Positions 63,987 through 64,000 of a stretch of DNA of 64,000 nt are shown here, in pieces. Made by a program: the position numbers and the translations under genes. Every line of letters begins with the position of its first letter. Position 1 is the stretch's first letter. The notes below the pieces were generated by a model. That model did not search any database. It was not told the origin of the DNA and saw only the letters and a list, made by a program, of their open reading frames with translations. The DNA comes from Brachycybe producta (lineage: Eukaryota; Arthropoda; Diplopoda; Playtdesmida; Andrognathidae), in the NCBI GenBank assembly GCA_036925085.1, contig JAUPFP010000145.1, positions 1 to 64,000 on the forward strand, given 5' to 3'.

Positions 63987-64000
63987 AATATTAACTTCAA

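Larger units (their letters stand above)
14085..64000 (+). repeat. Satellite B: dodecamer array with punctuation boxes
   Basis: About 50 kb of TTCAACTTCAAT and its 6-bp halves, running off the right end. Runs of the dodecamer alternate with conserved boxes that shift the phase or bring in rare bases: A AATATTCAAACTTAACTTGA, B CACTTTCAAGTTCAAC, C CAATTAAACTTAAACTTC, D CAACATCAACTTAATTTC, E CAATTCCAAACTTAACTTC, F CAATGTCAATTTC, G CTTCCATTTC and H AAATGCAACTTC. The + strand has almost no G outside these boxes. The repeat is a multiple of three and free of stops in all three + frames and two - frames, so it yields many spurious open frames. No gene, RNA or mobile element is visible. Confidence 0.98.

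Noticed and set aside
1-64000. CRISPR array
   Set aside because: There are no unique spacers; units abut directly and the variation is that of a satellite.
1-64000. CENP-B box or other known centromere motif
   Set aside because: No TTCG...CGGG pattern was seen. Centromere function cannot be judged from these repeats alone.
14085-64000. Curved DNA from phased A-tracts
   Set aside because: AATT and TTT tracts recur every 6 or 12 bp, out of step with the 10.5-bp helix, so strong net curvature is not expected.

Overview
The window is entirely satellite DNA. I find no protein-coding gene, RNA gene, transposable element, CRISPR array, origin or recognisable regulatory site in its 64 kb. Two different simple satellites meet at about 14.05 kb, and both run off the window, so neither true length is visible. 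Kilobases of tandem short repeats with nested higher-order repeats point to eukaryotic heterochromatin (pericentromeric, subtelomeric or a similar knob). Nothing identifies the species. CpG to CpA/TpG variants in the first array hint at a genome that methylates cytosine, but do not prove it.

Layout. (1) 1-14044: satellite A, about 1,000 copies of the 14-bp unit GGTTGAACGTTTAA with recurring variants (AACATT, GAATGT, AACTTT, TTTCACG, GGTTCATC, GTTCAA and a few 13- and 15-bp units). The variants recur in the same order in distant places, which reveals higher-order duplications of about 0.50, 0.79, 1.26-1.29 and 4.9 kb. The right edge is rich in the TTTCACG variant. (2) 14045-14084: a 40-bp AT-rich spacer, the only sequence here that fits neither satellite. 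(3) 14085-64000: satellite B, a dodecamer array based on TTCAACTTCAAT. It is interrupted at intervals by conserved 'punctuation' boxes, such as AATATTCAAACTTAACTTGA, CACTTTCAAGTTCAAC, CAATTAAACTTAAACTTC and CAATTCCAAACTTAACTTC. Their order defines higher-order repeats of about 0.18, 0.36, 0.88-0.94, 1.65-1.72, 2.6, 2.7-3.3 and 4.2 kb.

The two arrays have opposite strand character. Satellite A has TTGAA and most of its G on the + strand. Satellite B has TTCAA and almost no G on the + strand. GC skew therefore flips sign at the spacer. Satellite A read on the minus strand contains TTAAACGTTCAA and satellite B on the plus strand contains TTAAACTTCAA, so the two may be distant relatives joined in inverted orientation.

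The many long open reading frames in satellite B (up to 496 codons) are by-products of a 6/12-bp repeat with no stop codon in five of its six frames. Their products would be strings such as STSI, FNFN, QLQF, KLKL or EVEI. Several overlap over the same bases, most on the + strand begin at TTG, and none has gene-like composition, so I annotate none as coding.

I found no convincing new gene system. The notable points are structural: the inverted junction, the box-and-spacer organisation of satellite B, the near-palindromic monomer of satellite A, and the nested duplication history readable from private variants.
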